This document shows positions 34,791 to 43,086 of a stretch of DNA of 64,000 nucleotides, in pieces. The DNA comes from DATJPD01 sp035506575 (lineage in GTDB: Bacteria > Pseudomonadota > Alphaproteobacteria > CACIAM-22H2). Where the stretch lies: positions 69,642 through 133,641 of the forward strand of contig DATJPD010000082.1 in NCBI GenBank assembly GCA_035506575.1. Reading direction: 5' to 3'. A program made the translations under genes and the position numbers. Every line of letters begins with the position of its first letter. The stretch's first letter is position 1. The notes under the pieces were generated by a model. It searched no databases, had not been told where the DNA came from, and saw only the letters and a program-made list of their open reading frames with translations.

Positions 34791-35456
34791 ATGCCCTATC
34801 GTCCGATCGCACTGGGCCTGGCGCTGGCGCTCATCGCAGCGACGGCTACATCTGCGCTTGGTCAGGCGCCGCCGGCGCGTTCGACCGAGGCCGACTTGAA
34901 GCGGCTGGCCGAATACATCAAGTCGCCGGCTCACCTCGAAGCGGTTGCGGCCGCGATCTCCGCCTTCGAGCCCGACGCGCTCGCGGCCACGTGCAAGACC
35001 GTGAAGCCGGTCAAAGGCCGCTCATGGAAGCCGGTCGAAGATCCTGTGTTCGAGATGTACGCCGTGGCTCCGAAGACCGCGGCCTGGCAGGAAAGCTGGG
35101 ACGTCTCGGCCTGCGGCAAAACAGGCATCCGCAATCTGGGCTTCGTCGCGCGCCCGGGGCAGGGAGTGACGCCGCTGCCCATGTTCCCGGGTGAGTCGCT
35201 CGCCGATCTCAAGCTGCAGGAGGAAGCCGGTCAGATCGCGTTGGATACGGTCGCTCCCGGCGCCCTGAAGTGCCAGGAGGGCCACATCCAGGTGATCGAC
35301 AGCATGGTCACGGACCGCGCACAAGCGGCGCAAAATAGCTGGACCGAACAGTGGATCGCGGCCGGCTGCGGCCACATCGTCCCGATCTTCGTGCGCTTCT
35401 CACCCGGCCAGAACGGCAGGCCCGCCTTCGACTTCCAGGCGGGCCAAGCCCACTGA
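34791..35456 (+). CDS. Exported protein of unknown function with four cysteines
   Basis: The 221-aa protein has a clear signal peptide (IALGLALALIAATATSALGQA). The mature part has four Cys (in ATCKTVKP, SACGKTG, LKCQEGH and AGCGHIV), which could make two disulfides in the periplasm. A helical N-terminal third is followed by a beta-rich remainder. I do not recognise the family. It follows gcdH by 58 nt on the same strand and converges on the MarR gene. Confidence 0.7.
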   Translation: MPYRPIALGLALALIAATATSALGQAPPARSTEADLKRLAEYIKSPAHLEAVAAAISAFEPDALAATCKTVKPVKGRSWKPVEDPVFEMYAVAPKTAAWQESWDVSACGKTGIRNLGFVARPGQGVTPLPMFPGESLADLKLQEEAGQIALDTVAPGALKCQEGHIQVIDSMVTDRAQAAQNSWTEQWIAAGCGHIVPIFVRFSPGQNGRPAFDFQAGQAH

Positions 35457-35477
35457 CCGACGGGCTGCGGCGAAGCG

Positions 35478-35951
35478 TTACGCGGCGGTGGTGACCATGC
35501 CGCCGCCTTCGGCGACGGCGGCGTTCCAGAAACGCTCGATGCGGCGCAGGGTCTGATCCATCGCCTGCATCTCTTCGAGCTTCACGGGCCCGCGGCCGAG
35601 ATCGTCGGCATGGCGCTGGAAGACGCCATCGAGCCGGCGATGCAGTTCGAGGCCCTTCTGCGTGAGCTTGATGCGCACCGAACGGCGGTCGTGCGGCGAG
35701 CGCGCCTGGGCGATGTAGCCCTGCTCGATCAGCTTCTTGAGGTTGTACGAGACGTTCGAGCCGAGATAGTAGCCGCGCTGGGTGAGCTCGCCGACGGTCA
35801 GCTCCTCGTTCCCGATATTGTAAAGAATGAGCGCCTGGACGTTGTTGATGTCGCGGATCCCCAGCCGATCCATCTCGATTTTGACGACTTCGAGAAAGTG
35901 CCGGTGAAGGCGTTCGACAAGTGCGACAGCCTCAAGATAAGCCGCTTTCAT
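35478..35951 (-). CDS. MarR-family regulator, LdtR-like
   Basis: The 157-aa protein has the winged helix-turn-helix with RDINNVQALILYNIGNEELTVG and GYYLGSNVSYNLKKLIEQGYI, then the wing SPHDRRSVRIKLTQKG. The GYYLGSNVSYNLKKL recognition helix is characteristic of LdtR, which in Rhizobiales controls an L,D-transpeptidase gene and stress tolerance. No ldt gene is nearby. The 66-base gap to mmsB is AT-rich and may carry its promoter and operator. Confidence 0.82.
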   Translation of the reverse strand: MKAAYLEAVALVERLHRHFLEVVKIEMDRLGIRDINNVQALILYNIGNEELTVGELTQRGYYLGSNVSYNLKKLIEQGYIAQARSPHDRRSVRIKLTQKGLELHRRLDGVFQRHADDLGRGPVKLEEMQAMDQTLRRIERFWNAAVAEGGGMVTTAA

Positions 35952-36017
35952 CGACAGTCCTCTCGGTTAAGTTACTAGAAACATGCCGTTATTCTGGTGA
36001 AAAAACAATTAAGTTTG

Positions 36018-36905
36018 TCAGCTTCCTTTCAACATATTGATTACGCTTGAGAAGTCGAGATTTTCGCGCCCGCTTTGGGCGTTGAGCCCGTGCAGAGCCT
36101 GGGCCAACGCTCCCATAGGAGTCGCAACTCCGGCTCCGGCGGCCGCGCGCTGGGCGAGCGTGAGATCCTTCAGCATCATGGCCGTGGTGAACCCCGCCTT
36201 GTAGCCGCGGTTGGCGGGTGAGGCTGGCACCGGCCCGGGGACCGGACAGTAGCTGGTCATCGACCAGCACTGGCCGGACGACTTGGAGCTGATGTCGAAC
36301 AGCTTCTGCGCCGGCAGCCCCAGCTTCTCGGCCAGCAGGAACGCCTCCGAGACCGCGATCATCGACACGCCCAGCAGCATATTGTTGCAGATCTTCGCGG
36401 CCTGTCCGTTGCCGGCTGCCCCGGCGTGCACGATCGTCTTTCCCATCGCCTGCAGGATCGGCTGACCGCGCGCGAACGCCTCGTCCGGCCCGCCGACCAT
36501 GAAGGTGAGCGTCCCGGCTTCGGCTCCGGCCACGCCGCCGGACACGGGCGCATCGAGCATCGCGAGCCCCGCCTGGCCCGCCGCCGCACTGACGGCGCGG
36601 GCACTTTCGACATCGATGGTCGATGAGTCGATCAGCAGCGCGCCCTTCCCCGCCGCGGCGATGACCCCCTTCTCACCCAGGTAGACCCCACGCACATGCT
36701 CCCCGGCCGGCAGCATGGTGAGCACCACCTCGGCCCCGGCCGCGGCATCCGCCGCACTCTTGGCCGCCACGGCGCCGGCGCCCACCACCGCCTCGAGATT
36801 GGGCTTCACCACATCGAACGCGCGCAGCTTGTGGCCTGCCTTGAGCAGGTTGCGCGCCATCGGCCCGCCCATATTGCCGAGGCCGATGAAGCCGATCGTC
36901 GCCAT
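36018..36905 (-). CDS. mmsB: 3-hydroxyisobutyrate dehydrogenase
   Basis: The 295-aa enzyme oxidises 3-hydroxyisobutyrate to methylmalonate semialdehyde in valine catabolism. The NAD motif GFIGLGNMGGPMARNL is at the N terminus. DAPVSGGVAGAEAGTLTFMVGG and GNGQAAKICNNMLL (catalytic Lys) follow, as does NRGYKAGFTTAMMLKDLTLA near the end. The ATG at 36905 follows GAGGA. It lies 10 nt downstream of the HIBYL-CoA hydrolase gene, its pathway partner. Confidence 0.93.
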   Translation of the reverse strand: MATIGFIGLGNMGGPMARNLLKAGHKLRAFDVVKPNLEAVVGAGAVAAKSAADAAAGAEVVLTMLPAGEHVRGVYLGEKGVIAAAGKGALLIDSSTIDVESARAVSAAAGQAGLAMLDAPVSGGVAGAEAGTLTFMVGGPDEAFARGQPILQAMGKTIVHAGAAGNGQAAKICNNMLLGVSMIAVSEAFLLAEKLGLPAQKLFDISSKSSGQCWSMTSYCPVPGPVPASPANRGYKAGFTTAMMLKDLTLAQRAAAGAGVATPMGALAQALHGLNAQSGRENLDFSSVINMLKGS

Positions 36906-36915
36906 GGCGTCCTCC

Positions 36916-37971
36916 TCAGTCGTCGTAGTTGAGCTCGGGTTCGTCCGTGAACGGCGCGAAATAGGAATCGACTTTCGCCGTCGTCGCCTCCGCAAGCGTG
37001 GCCGGGCGCCATTTCGGCGCGTTGTCCTTGTCGACGAGCACCGCGCGCACACCCTCGAAAAAATCGGGGTCGGCCATGAACCGCCGCACCAGCCGGTATT
37101 CCATGCGCATGCAGTCCTCGAACTCGAGATGCGCCGCCTCGCGCAGTTCGCGCAAGGTCACGCGCAGACTGAGCGGCGCCTTCTGCGCCAGGCTTTGGCG
37201 CGTCTCGGCGGCCCAGGCCGTCCCTTCACGGTCCAGGGCGGCGAAGATTTCCTCGACGGTGCCACCGGCAAAGCAGCGCGCGATCGCCTCGCGATGCGCC
37301 TGCAGCGGCGCCTCGCCTTCCAGCCGCGCGGCAAAGCGGCGCACCACATCGGCGGGCGGCTCGCGCTCGAGCGCCACCATCACCGCGGGCAGCAGAGCCG
37401 ACGGAATGAAGTGCGTCGCAAGCCCGGTGTAGAGCAGGTCGGCGGCTTTGATCCGCCCGCCGGTCAGGCCGAGATAGATGCCGGCGTGATCCGCCAGATG
37501 CGACAGGTAATAGCTGGCGCCGACGTCGGGAAACAGGCCGATGCCGGTCTCGGGCATCGCGAACAGCGTCTTCTCCGTCGCCACGCGGAAGCGGGCGGGC
37601 GCCGATACGCCGACGCCGCCGCCCATGGTAATGCCGTCCATGAGCGCCACGAAGGGCTTCGCGTAGCGGAAGATCCGCCGGTTCATCCGGTATTCGTTCC
37701 AGTAGAACTCCTGGGTCAGCCGGCCGCGCGGCCCCGCCTCCCACAGCGCGCGCACGTCGCCGCCGGCGCAGAACGCGCGATCCCCCGCCCCCGTGATCGC
37801 CACCGTCTCGACCTTCGGCTCGGCGGCCCAGCGCCGCAGCTGCGCATCGAGCCTGAGGCTCATGTCATGGGTCAGCGCGTTCAGCGCCCGCGGCCGGTTC
37901 ATGGTGATATGCCCCAGCCGGCCGCGGACCGCGAACAGGATGTCGCTCTGCGTGGATGTCACCTCGTTCAT
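36916..37971 (-). CDS. 3-hydroxyisobutyryl-CoA hydrolase (crotonase family)
   Basis: The 351-aa crotonase-fold protein hydrolyses 3-hydroxyisobutyryl-CoA in valine breakdown. It shows GHITMNRPRALNALTHDM, the oxyanion-hole region FCAGGDVRALWEAG, and MGGGVGVSAPARFRVATE with FAMPETGIGLFPDVGASYYL (catalytic Glu). The length and the extra C-terminal helical region are typical of HIBCH rather than simple enoyl-CoA hydratases. It is coupled to mmsB (10-nt gap). Confidence 0.92.
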   Translation of the reverse strand: MNEVTSTQSDILFAVRGRLGHITMNRPRALNALTHDMSLRLDAQLRRWAAEPKVETVAITGAGDRAFCAGGDVRALWEAGPRGRLTQEFYWNEYRMNRRIFRYAKPFVALMDGITMGGGVGVSAPARFRVATEKTLFAMPETGIGLFPDVGASYYLSHLADHAGIYLGLTGGRIKAADLLYTGLATHFIPSALLPAVMVALEREPPADVVRRFAARLEGEAPLQAHREAIARCFAGGTVEEIFAALDREGTAWAAETRQSLAQKAPLSLRVTLRELREAAHLEFEDCMRMEYRLVRRFMADPDFFEGVRAVLVDKDNAPKWRPATLAEATTAKVDSYFAPFTDEPELNYDD

Positions 37972-37974
37972 ATT

Positions 37975-38334
37975 TCAAAACACATTGTAATATTTGCGCC
38001 GGTATATCTGGCCTGCCTCAAGGGGCCTCTCACTAGTGAACACGCTAAGAACATTTCCATTCTGGAAGGTCATCCGAATAGCCCATTCGTCCCAACTGAC
38101 ATCCTCAACCTTCGTTTCAAGTAAATCTTGAAAGTGAATTACGCCGACGCCTTCATCGATGTCGTAGGTAAAAACGTTAGCCCCAACCTTCTGCTCGTAT
38201 TGCATCCGGTGTTCACTGACGATCCCGATCTCCTCGGCAAACGTGAGGACAATGGACCATTTGTTGATGGTGATCTGGGTGAACGTGCAGCCCCTCAAGA
38301 ACGAAAAGTCGTCATCCTTGCTGAATTTCCTCAT
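37975..38334 (-). CDS. Orphan hypothetical protein, lower GC than neighbours
   Basis: The 119-aa protein has alternating beta-strand pattern (ITINKWSIVLTFAEEIGIV; VIHFQDLLETKVEDVSWDEWAIRMTFQNGN), no signal and no membrane segment. Two similar strand units suggest a duplicated small beta domain. I do not recognise it. Codon use is visibly AT-richer than in the flanking genes. It sits between the HIBCH gene (3-nt gap) and a palindromic repeat element, which suggests acquisition. Confidence 0.6.
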   Translation of the reverse strand: MRKFSKDDDFSFLRGCTFTQITINKWSIVLTFAEEIGIVSEHRMQYEQKVGANVFTYDIDEGVGVIHFQDLLETKVEDVSWDEWAIRMTFQNGNVLSVFTSERPLEAGQIYRRKYYNVF

Positions 38335-38340
38335 CGTGAA

Positions 38341-38462
38341 CCCCTCACCCGCTCGCTGCCGCTCGCGACCTCTCCCGCAAGGGGAGAGGTGAATTTACAG
38401 TACGCCAACTTCCCCCTCTCCCCTTGTGGGAGAGGGCAGCCGCGAAGCGGCGGGGTGAGGGG
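38341..38462. repeat. Palindromic REP-like intergenic repeat element
   Basis: Outer arms CCCCTCACCC (38341-38350) and GGGTGAGGGG (38453-38462) enclose two strong hairpins: CCTCTCCC/GGGAGAGG (38369-38376 with 38382-38389) and CCCTCTCCC/GGGAGAGGG (38414-38422 with 38428-38436). This CCTCACCC...CTCTCCC composition is that of repeated intergenic elements in many proteobacterial genomes. No other copy lies in this window. Confidence 0.75.
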
Positions 38463-38487
38463 CTAACGCACATAGTCGATACGTCCG

Positions 38488-38946
38488 TCAGAACTCCTTG
38501 CTGAGCTTGCGGTCGAGCGACAACGGGCCGCCGCCGCGGAAAAAGATGGCGAGCGCGCACAAGCCCATCAAGGTGACGTACTCCATGCCGCGCTGACCCC
38601 ACCACCATTTGGGCCACAACACGCCTAAGGCGATCACCGCCATCTGGATGACGAACGCGGCGGCCGCGATGCGGGTGTAGAGGCCGAGGATCAGGAGCGC
38701 CCCGCCAACCGCTTCGATCACCCCGATGAAATAGGCCCAGGCGAGCGGCGGATCGAGCCCCAGACCGGCCATCGTCTTCGCCGCATTCAGGGCATCGCCG
38801 AAGAACAGCTTGTTGATCCCGTGCGGCAGCAGGACGAGACCCAGCGCGATGCGCACGAGACTGTAGCTGTAAGGTGCAAGGCTTTCATACAGCCCGGCCA
38901 CGCCGGGCACGACCAGCCGTCGCGCATCGATGATGTCATCGCTCAT
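38488..38946 (-). CDS. DoxX-family membrane protein
   Basis: The 152-aa protein has four hydrophobic segments and the DoxX pattern (SLVRIALGLVLLPHGINKLFFG; AYFIGVIEAVGGALLILGLYTR). Family members are small quinone-linked or redox-stress membrane proteins; no substrate can be named here. It stands alone, divergent from hemB across about 140 bases. Confidence 0.85.
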   Translation of the reverse strand: MSDDIIDARRLVVPGVAGLYESLAPYSYSLVRIALGLVLLPHGINKLFFGDALNAAKTMAGLGLDPPLAWAYFIGVIEAVGGALLILGLYTRIAAAAFVIQMAVIALGVLWPKWWWGQRGMEYVTLMGLCALAIFFRGGGPLSLDRKLSKEF

Positions 38947-39086
38947 GGTTTCCCCCTGGTCAGATCGTTTTCCATCTCGGGCATCCGCCCAAGCCCCGGT
39001 GTACGTGCGGCATCCAGCCCCGTCAACCGCGTGACATTCGGGCCTTCGCCCGCTAGAACGACCTCGTAGTCACACGGGGCTCCTCG

Positions 39087-40079
39087 ATGCAGATCCTAGG
39101 TCGTTACCCGCGCACCCGGCTGCGGCGCAACCGCCGTCACGCCTGGAGCCGGGCGCTGGTCGCAGAACATACGCTCACGACCGCGGACCTCATCTGGCCG
39201 GTGTTCGTGCAGGAGGGCAAAGGCAAACGCACGCCGATCCCGTCGATGCCGGGCGTGGCACGCCTCACCGTCGACGAGCTGGTCAAGGATGCGCGCCGTG
39301 CCGCCAAGCTCGGCATTCCGGCCATCGCCCTCTTCCCGGTCGTGCCGGCCAATCGCAAGAGCGAGGATGGCGACGAGGCCTGGAACGCGGACAATCTCGT
39401 CTGCCGCGCCGTGCGCGCGCTCAAGAAGGCCGTCCCCGACATGGGCGTCGTGTGCGATGTGGCCCTCGATCCCTATACGACCCACGGACAGGACGGCCTG
39501 GTGCGCGAGGGCTACGTCGTGAACGACGAGACGATCGAGGTGATCATCAAGCAGACGCTGGTCCAGGCCGAGGCCGGCTGCGATGTCATCGCCCCGTCGG
39601 AGATGATGGACGGCCGCATCGGCGCCCTGCGGGACGCACTGGACCGCGCCGGCTTCGAGGCGGTCCGCCTCATGGCCTACGCGGCGAAGTATGCGTCGGG
39701 GTTCTACGGTCCGTTCCGCGACGCGCTGGGCTCGGCCTCGAGCCTCGGCAAGGGCGACAAGCGCACCTACCAGATGGACCCCGCCAACAGCGACGAGGCG
39801 CTGCGCGAGGTCGGCTTCGACCTCGACGAGGGCGCCGACATGGTGATGGTCAAGCCCGGCATGCCCTATCTCGACATCGTGCGCCGGGTGAAGGACACGT
39901 TCGGCGCTCCCACCTTCGTCTACCAGGTGTCCGGCGAGTACGCGATGCTGGCCGGGGCTGTCGAGCGCGGCTGGCTCGACCGCCGCGTGGTCATGGAATC
40001 CCTGATCGGCTTCAAGCGCGCCGGCGCCGACGGCGTGCTGACCTATTTCGCGGTCGAAGCGGCGGAGGCGCTGCGGTGA
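39087..40079 (+). CDS. hemB: Delta-aminolevulinic acid dehydratase (porphobilinogen synthase)
   Basis: The 330-aa enzyme condenses two aminolevulinate molecules in heme synthesis. The two Schiff-base lysines lie in LMAYAAKYAS and MVKPGMPYLD. Where zinc enzymes have three cysteines, this protein reads CDVALDPYTTHGQDG, the magnesium-type pattern usual in alphaproteobacteria. Its stop is 16 nt before the acyl-AMP ligase gene, so that cassette may be transcribed with it. Confidence 0.96.
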   Translation: MQILGRYPRTRLRRNRRHAWSRALVAEHTLTTADLIWPVFVQEGKGKRTPIPSMPGVARLTVDELVKDARRAAKLGIPAIALFPVVPANRKSEDGDEAWNADNLVCRAVRALKKAVPDMGVVCDVALDPYTTHGQDGLVREGYVVNDETIEVIIKQTLVQAEAGCDVIAPSEMMDGRIGALRDALDRAGFEAVRLMAYAAKYASGFYGPFRDALGSASSLGKGDKRTYQMDPANSDEALREVGFDLDEGADMVMVKPGMPYLDIVRRVKDTFGAPTFVYQVSGEYAMLAGAVERGWLDRRVVMESLIGFKRAGADGVLTYFAVEAAEALR

Positions 40080-40095
40080 GGATCCGGCACCGCCC

Positions 40096-41751
40096 ATGAC
40101 CGTATTCGAGGCGGCCCTCCGTCGGGCGGACGAAGACCCCGAGGAGATCGCTCTCTGGTTCTACGCCAAGGGAACCGTCACTGCCGTCTCGCACCGGGAT
40201 CTGATCGCAGGCGCCCGCCGCTACCGGGCGGTGCTCGCCAGCCGCGGCGTCAAGCGCGGCGATATCGTGATCCTGCTGCTGGATCACTCGCTCGATCAGT
40301 ATTTCGGCTTCCTCGGCGCGATGCTGCTGGGCGCCATTCCGTCCTTTATGCCGCCGCTGACCAGCAAGCAAATCCCGGCTCTGTATTGGTCGAGCCATGC
40401 GGCGCTGTTCCAGCGCATCCAACCACGCGTCGTGATCGTCAGCGATGCACGCGCCGAACAACTGCGCGCGCATATTCCGGATGGCAGCTTCGAGACCCTC
40501 ACGCCGAGCACGGCGGCCTCCGCCGTGGAAGCTCCGCCATCCGGCGATGTGTCCCATGACAGTGACGTGGCGCTGCTGCAGCACAGCTCCGGGACGACGG
40601 AACTCAAAAAAGGCGTTCAGCTCACGCACCGCGCGATCCTCGCCCAAGTGAGGGCTTATTCCGCGGCGCTCGACATCACCGGCGCGGACCGGATCGCCAG
40701 CTGGCTGCCGCTCTATCATGACATGGGGCTCATCGCCTGCTTCATGGCGCCGCTCGTGCTGGGAATTCCGGTGGCCTCGCTCGACCCGTTCGAGTGGGTG
40801 GTCTCCCCCGATCTCTTGTTGCGCGCCATCGAAGCGCACCGCTGCACACTCGCCTGGATGCCGAATTTCGCCTTCCATCACCTCGTGCGGACACGCCGGC
40901 CGGAGGCTCGGCACGATCTCGGCTCCATGCGCGCGTGGATCGACTGCTCGGAACCCTGCCGCGCTGCAACCTTCGATCTTTTCGCCTCGACCTTCGCCGA
41001 TTGCGGGGTTTCGCCGGACCGCCTGCAGGTCTGCTACGCCATGGCCGAAACCGTGTTCGCCGTATCGCAGACCGCGGTCGGCCAGCCATGTCCCCGCCTG
41101 CGCGTGGACGGCGACAGCCTGCGCGGGGAGGGCCCCATCCGCGTCCGCAGCTCGGGCGAGTCTGGCGTCGAACTGCTCTCGGCCGGCCGCACGCTGACCG
41201 GTCTCGTCGCCCGTATCGTCGATGAGAAAGGTCATGAGGTGCCGGATGGGCATGTCGGCGAAATTTGCGTCTCCGGAGACTTCCTGTTCTCGGGCTACTA
41301 TCGGCTCGCCGACCAGACCCGCCAGAAGCTGCGAGATGGCGTGTATTACACCCGCGACCGCGGTTTCAGATGGCACGGCGAGCTCTACGTGCTCGGCCGC
41401 GTCGATGACCTGATCATCATCAATGGCCGCAATTTCTATTGTCACGAAATCGAGCACATTGCTGGGAGCGTGCCGGGGGTGAAGCCAGGACGGGCGGTGG
41501 CCTTTCCGGTCGACGATCCTGTCGCCGGGACGCAAGCCGCCGTGCTCGTAGCCGAAGTCGCCGCCGGCGGCGCCCGGCCGAAACTCGCCCGGGAAATCAA
41601 AGAAATCGTCCTGAGCCGCTGCGATCTCATCCTGCGCGAGGTCGCTCTCGTCGCGCCGGACTGGATCGTGAAGACGACAAGCGGGAAAATCAGCCGGTCA
41701 GAGAATCGGAGCAAATATCTGTCCCGCAAGCAGGCAGAGGCGCAGCCATGA
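40096..41751 (+). CDS. Fatty acyl/aryl-AMP ligase (AMP-binding family)
   Basis: The 551-aa ANL-superfamily enzyme has the phosphate-binding P-loop LLQHSSGTTELKKG (161-174), the ADGE-like RVDDLIIINGRNFYCHEIE hinge region, and the C-terminal lysine in TTSGKISR. The layout resembles fatty acyl-AMP ligases that load acyl carrier proteins rather than CoA. Its stop overlaps the ATG of an acyl carrier protein (ATGA, 41748-41751), strong evidence that it charges that carrier. The acyl substrate is unknown. Confidence 0.88.
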   Translation: MTVFEAALRRADEDPEEIALWFYAKGTVTAVSHRDLIAGARRYRAVLASRGVKRGDIVILLLDHSLDQYFGFLGAMLLGAIPSFMPPLTSKQIPALYWSSHAALFQRIQPRVVIVSDARAEQLRAHIPDGSFETLTPSTAASAVEAPPSGDVSHDSDVALLQHSSGTTELKKGVQLTHRAILAQVRAYSAALDITGADRIASWLPLYHDMGLIACFMAPLVLGIPVASLDPFEWVVSPDLLLRAIEAHRCTLAWMPNFAFHHLVRTRRPEARHDLGSMRAWIDCSEPCRAATFDLFASTFADCGVSPDRLQVCYAMAETVFAVSQTAVGQPCPRLRVDGDSLRGEGPIRVRSSGESGVELLSAGRTLTGLVARIVDEKGHEVPDGHVGEICVSGDFLFSGYYRLADQTRQKLRDGVYYTRDRGFRWHGELYVLGRVDDLIIINGRNFYCHEIEHIAGSVPGVKPGRAVAFPVDDPVAGTQAAVLVAEVAAGGARPKLAREIKEIVLSRCDLILREVALVAPDWIVKTTSGKISRSENRSKYLSRKQAEAQP

Positions 41752-41996
41752 ATTCGGATGAAATCCTGAGCCGCGTTCGCGAGGTCATTGCAAAGCAGTT
41801 CTCCGTCGCTTCCGGCACGATCACGCGCGACACGGTCGCCATGGACATATCGGGCTGGGATTCGGTCACGCATGTCTATCTGCTGCTGGCGATCGAACGG
41901 GAGTTCGGCGCGCGAATTCCCGATGACCGCGTCTTCAGCATGGACAATGTCGGCGACCTCGTCGACATACTCGCCGAGCAACTGGCGAAACGGTAA
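41748..41996 (+). CDS. Acyl carrier protein
   Basis: The 82-aa protein fits a carrier domain: four helices with the phosphopantetheine serine S39 in SGWDSVTHVYLLLAIE. It has acidic helices and ends EQLAKR. It is translationally coupled to the AMP ligase upstream and is followed after 2 nt by the WcbI-domain protein. It is distinct from a fatty-acid-synthesis AcpP, whose motif would be DSLD, so it probably serves the local pathway. Confidence 0.9.
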   Translation: MNSDEILSRVREVIAKQFSVASGTITRDTVAMDISGWDSVTHVYLLLAIEREFGARIPDDRVFSMDNVGDLVDILAEQLAKR

Positions 41997-41998
41997 GC

Positions 41999-43072
41999 AT
42001 GGCCGCGAAACCCGCGATCGTCGTCTACGGGAACTGCGTCGGTGGGTTCCTGACCGGCCATCTGCGCCAGATGCCGGCCGTGGTCGAGCATTACGACATC
42101 TACTGGTTCCGCAGCTTCGTCGCCCAGTCCAAGGGCGACGAGCCGCTCGACCTGGGGGCCCTCTCCCGCTGCGAAATCCTTCTCGAGCAGGTCGGCAATT
42201 TCCGCGACGACGTTCAGCGCCGCGGTGGCGCGCATTTTCGCGACATTCCCGTCCCGCCGAATTGCCGCCGCCTGCGCTTTCCGCCGCCGTTCATGAACAC
42301 CTTGTGGCCGTTCGTGGCCTCGGATCCGCGCAGCGATTCGGCGGTTCGCCCGTGGATCGAAGAAGGGCCCTATCCGAGATACGTCTGTAACAGCCTCATT
42401 CTCGAGATCATGAAGGAGGAAAAAGACCCGGCGCGGGTGTACGAGAGGTTCAATGCCATCCGCATCAAGGACAGGGTCGACCTCGACCGGCTGCATGCGT
42501 TGACGATGGCCAAAATCCGCGGCCTCGACCGCGACAGCGACGTGCGGCTCGGCGACTTCATCGAGCGCAACTTCCAGACGCGGCGGCTGTTTCACATGCA
42601 GATCCACCCGGCCGGACCTGTGCTGCGCTACATATGCGAAGAGATTTTCGGCGCCCTCGGATTCTTGAACGCGCTGCCGGAGGGGCACCTCGACGAGATC
42701 GAGCACGGCCGCGGGCCTGGCGCTTACGATGCTCCGATCCACCCCGAGATCATCGAGCATTTCGGCTTGGAGTGGGCACGCGATCTGTCGTATTGCCATT
42801 TTGCCGAGGGCTATTTCAGCTACGACGAGTTCATCCGCCGCTATATCCGGTTCGACTGGACGCCCCTGCTCTACATCGGCGCGCATCTGGCCGCGAGGGA
42901 CATGCTCCTGGAAGCCGAAGCGATTCTCGTCGAGGCGGCGCGCCGGCCCCATGCGCCGTCCTCGGTATTCCACAAGCTCGGGAACGTGCGTCAGCGTCTC
43001 GGCTGGCCCGACGCGGCGCGCGCGGCTTTTGTCGCGGCGGCGTACGCGCCGCGATCGTTCCATTATCTGTAG
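41999..43072 (+). CDS. WcbI-domain protein with C-terminal TPR-like segment
   Basis: The 357-aa protein opens with VVYGNCVGGFLTGHLRQMP, the GNC-type N-terminal motif (G11-N12-C13) of WcbI proteins, known from capsule loci and reported to bind CoA. The middle holds FHMQIHPAGPVLRYICEEIF. The C-terminal approximately 60 residues form a helix pair like TPR (EAILVEAARRPH... KLGNVRQRLGWPDAARAAF). It lies 2 nt after the acyl carrier protein gene. A role as acyltransferase or esterase on the carrier-bound acyl group is inferred, not shown. Confidence 0.7.
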   Translation: MAAKPAIVVYGNCVGGFLTGHLRQMPAVVEHYDIYWFRSFVAQSKGDEPLDLGALSRCEILLEQVGNFRDDVQRRGGAHFRDIPVPPNCRRLRFPPPFMNTLWPFVASDPRSDSAVRPWIEEGPYPRYVCNSLILEIMKEEKDPARVYERFNAIRIKDRVDLDRLHALTMAKIRGLDRDSDVRLGDFIERNFQTRRLFHMQIHPAGPVLRYICEEIFGALGFLNALPEGHLDEIEHGRGPGAYDAPIHPEIIEHFGLEWARDLSYCHFAEGYFSYDEFIRRYIRFDWTPLLYIGAHLAARDMLLEAEAILVEAARRPHAPSSVFHKLGNVRQRLGWPDAARAAFVAAAYAPRSFHYL

Positions 43073-43086
43073 TGCCCGGCAGAGCC

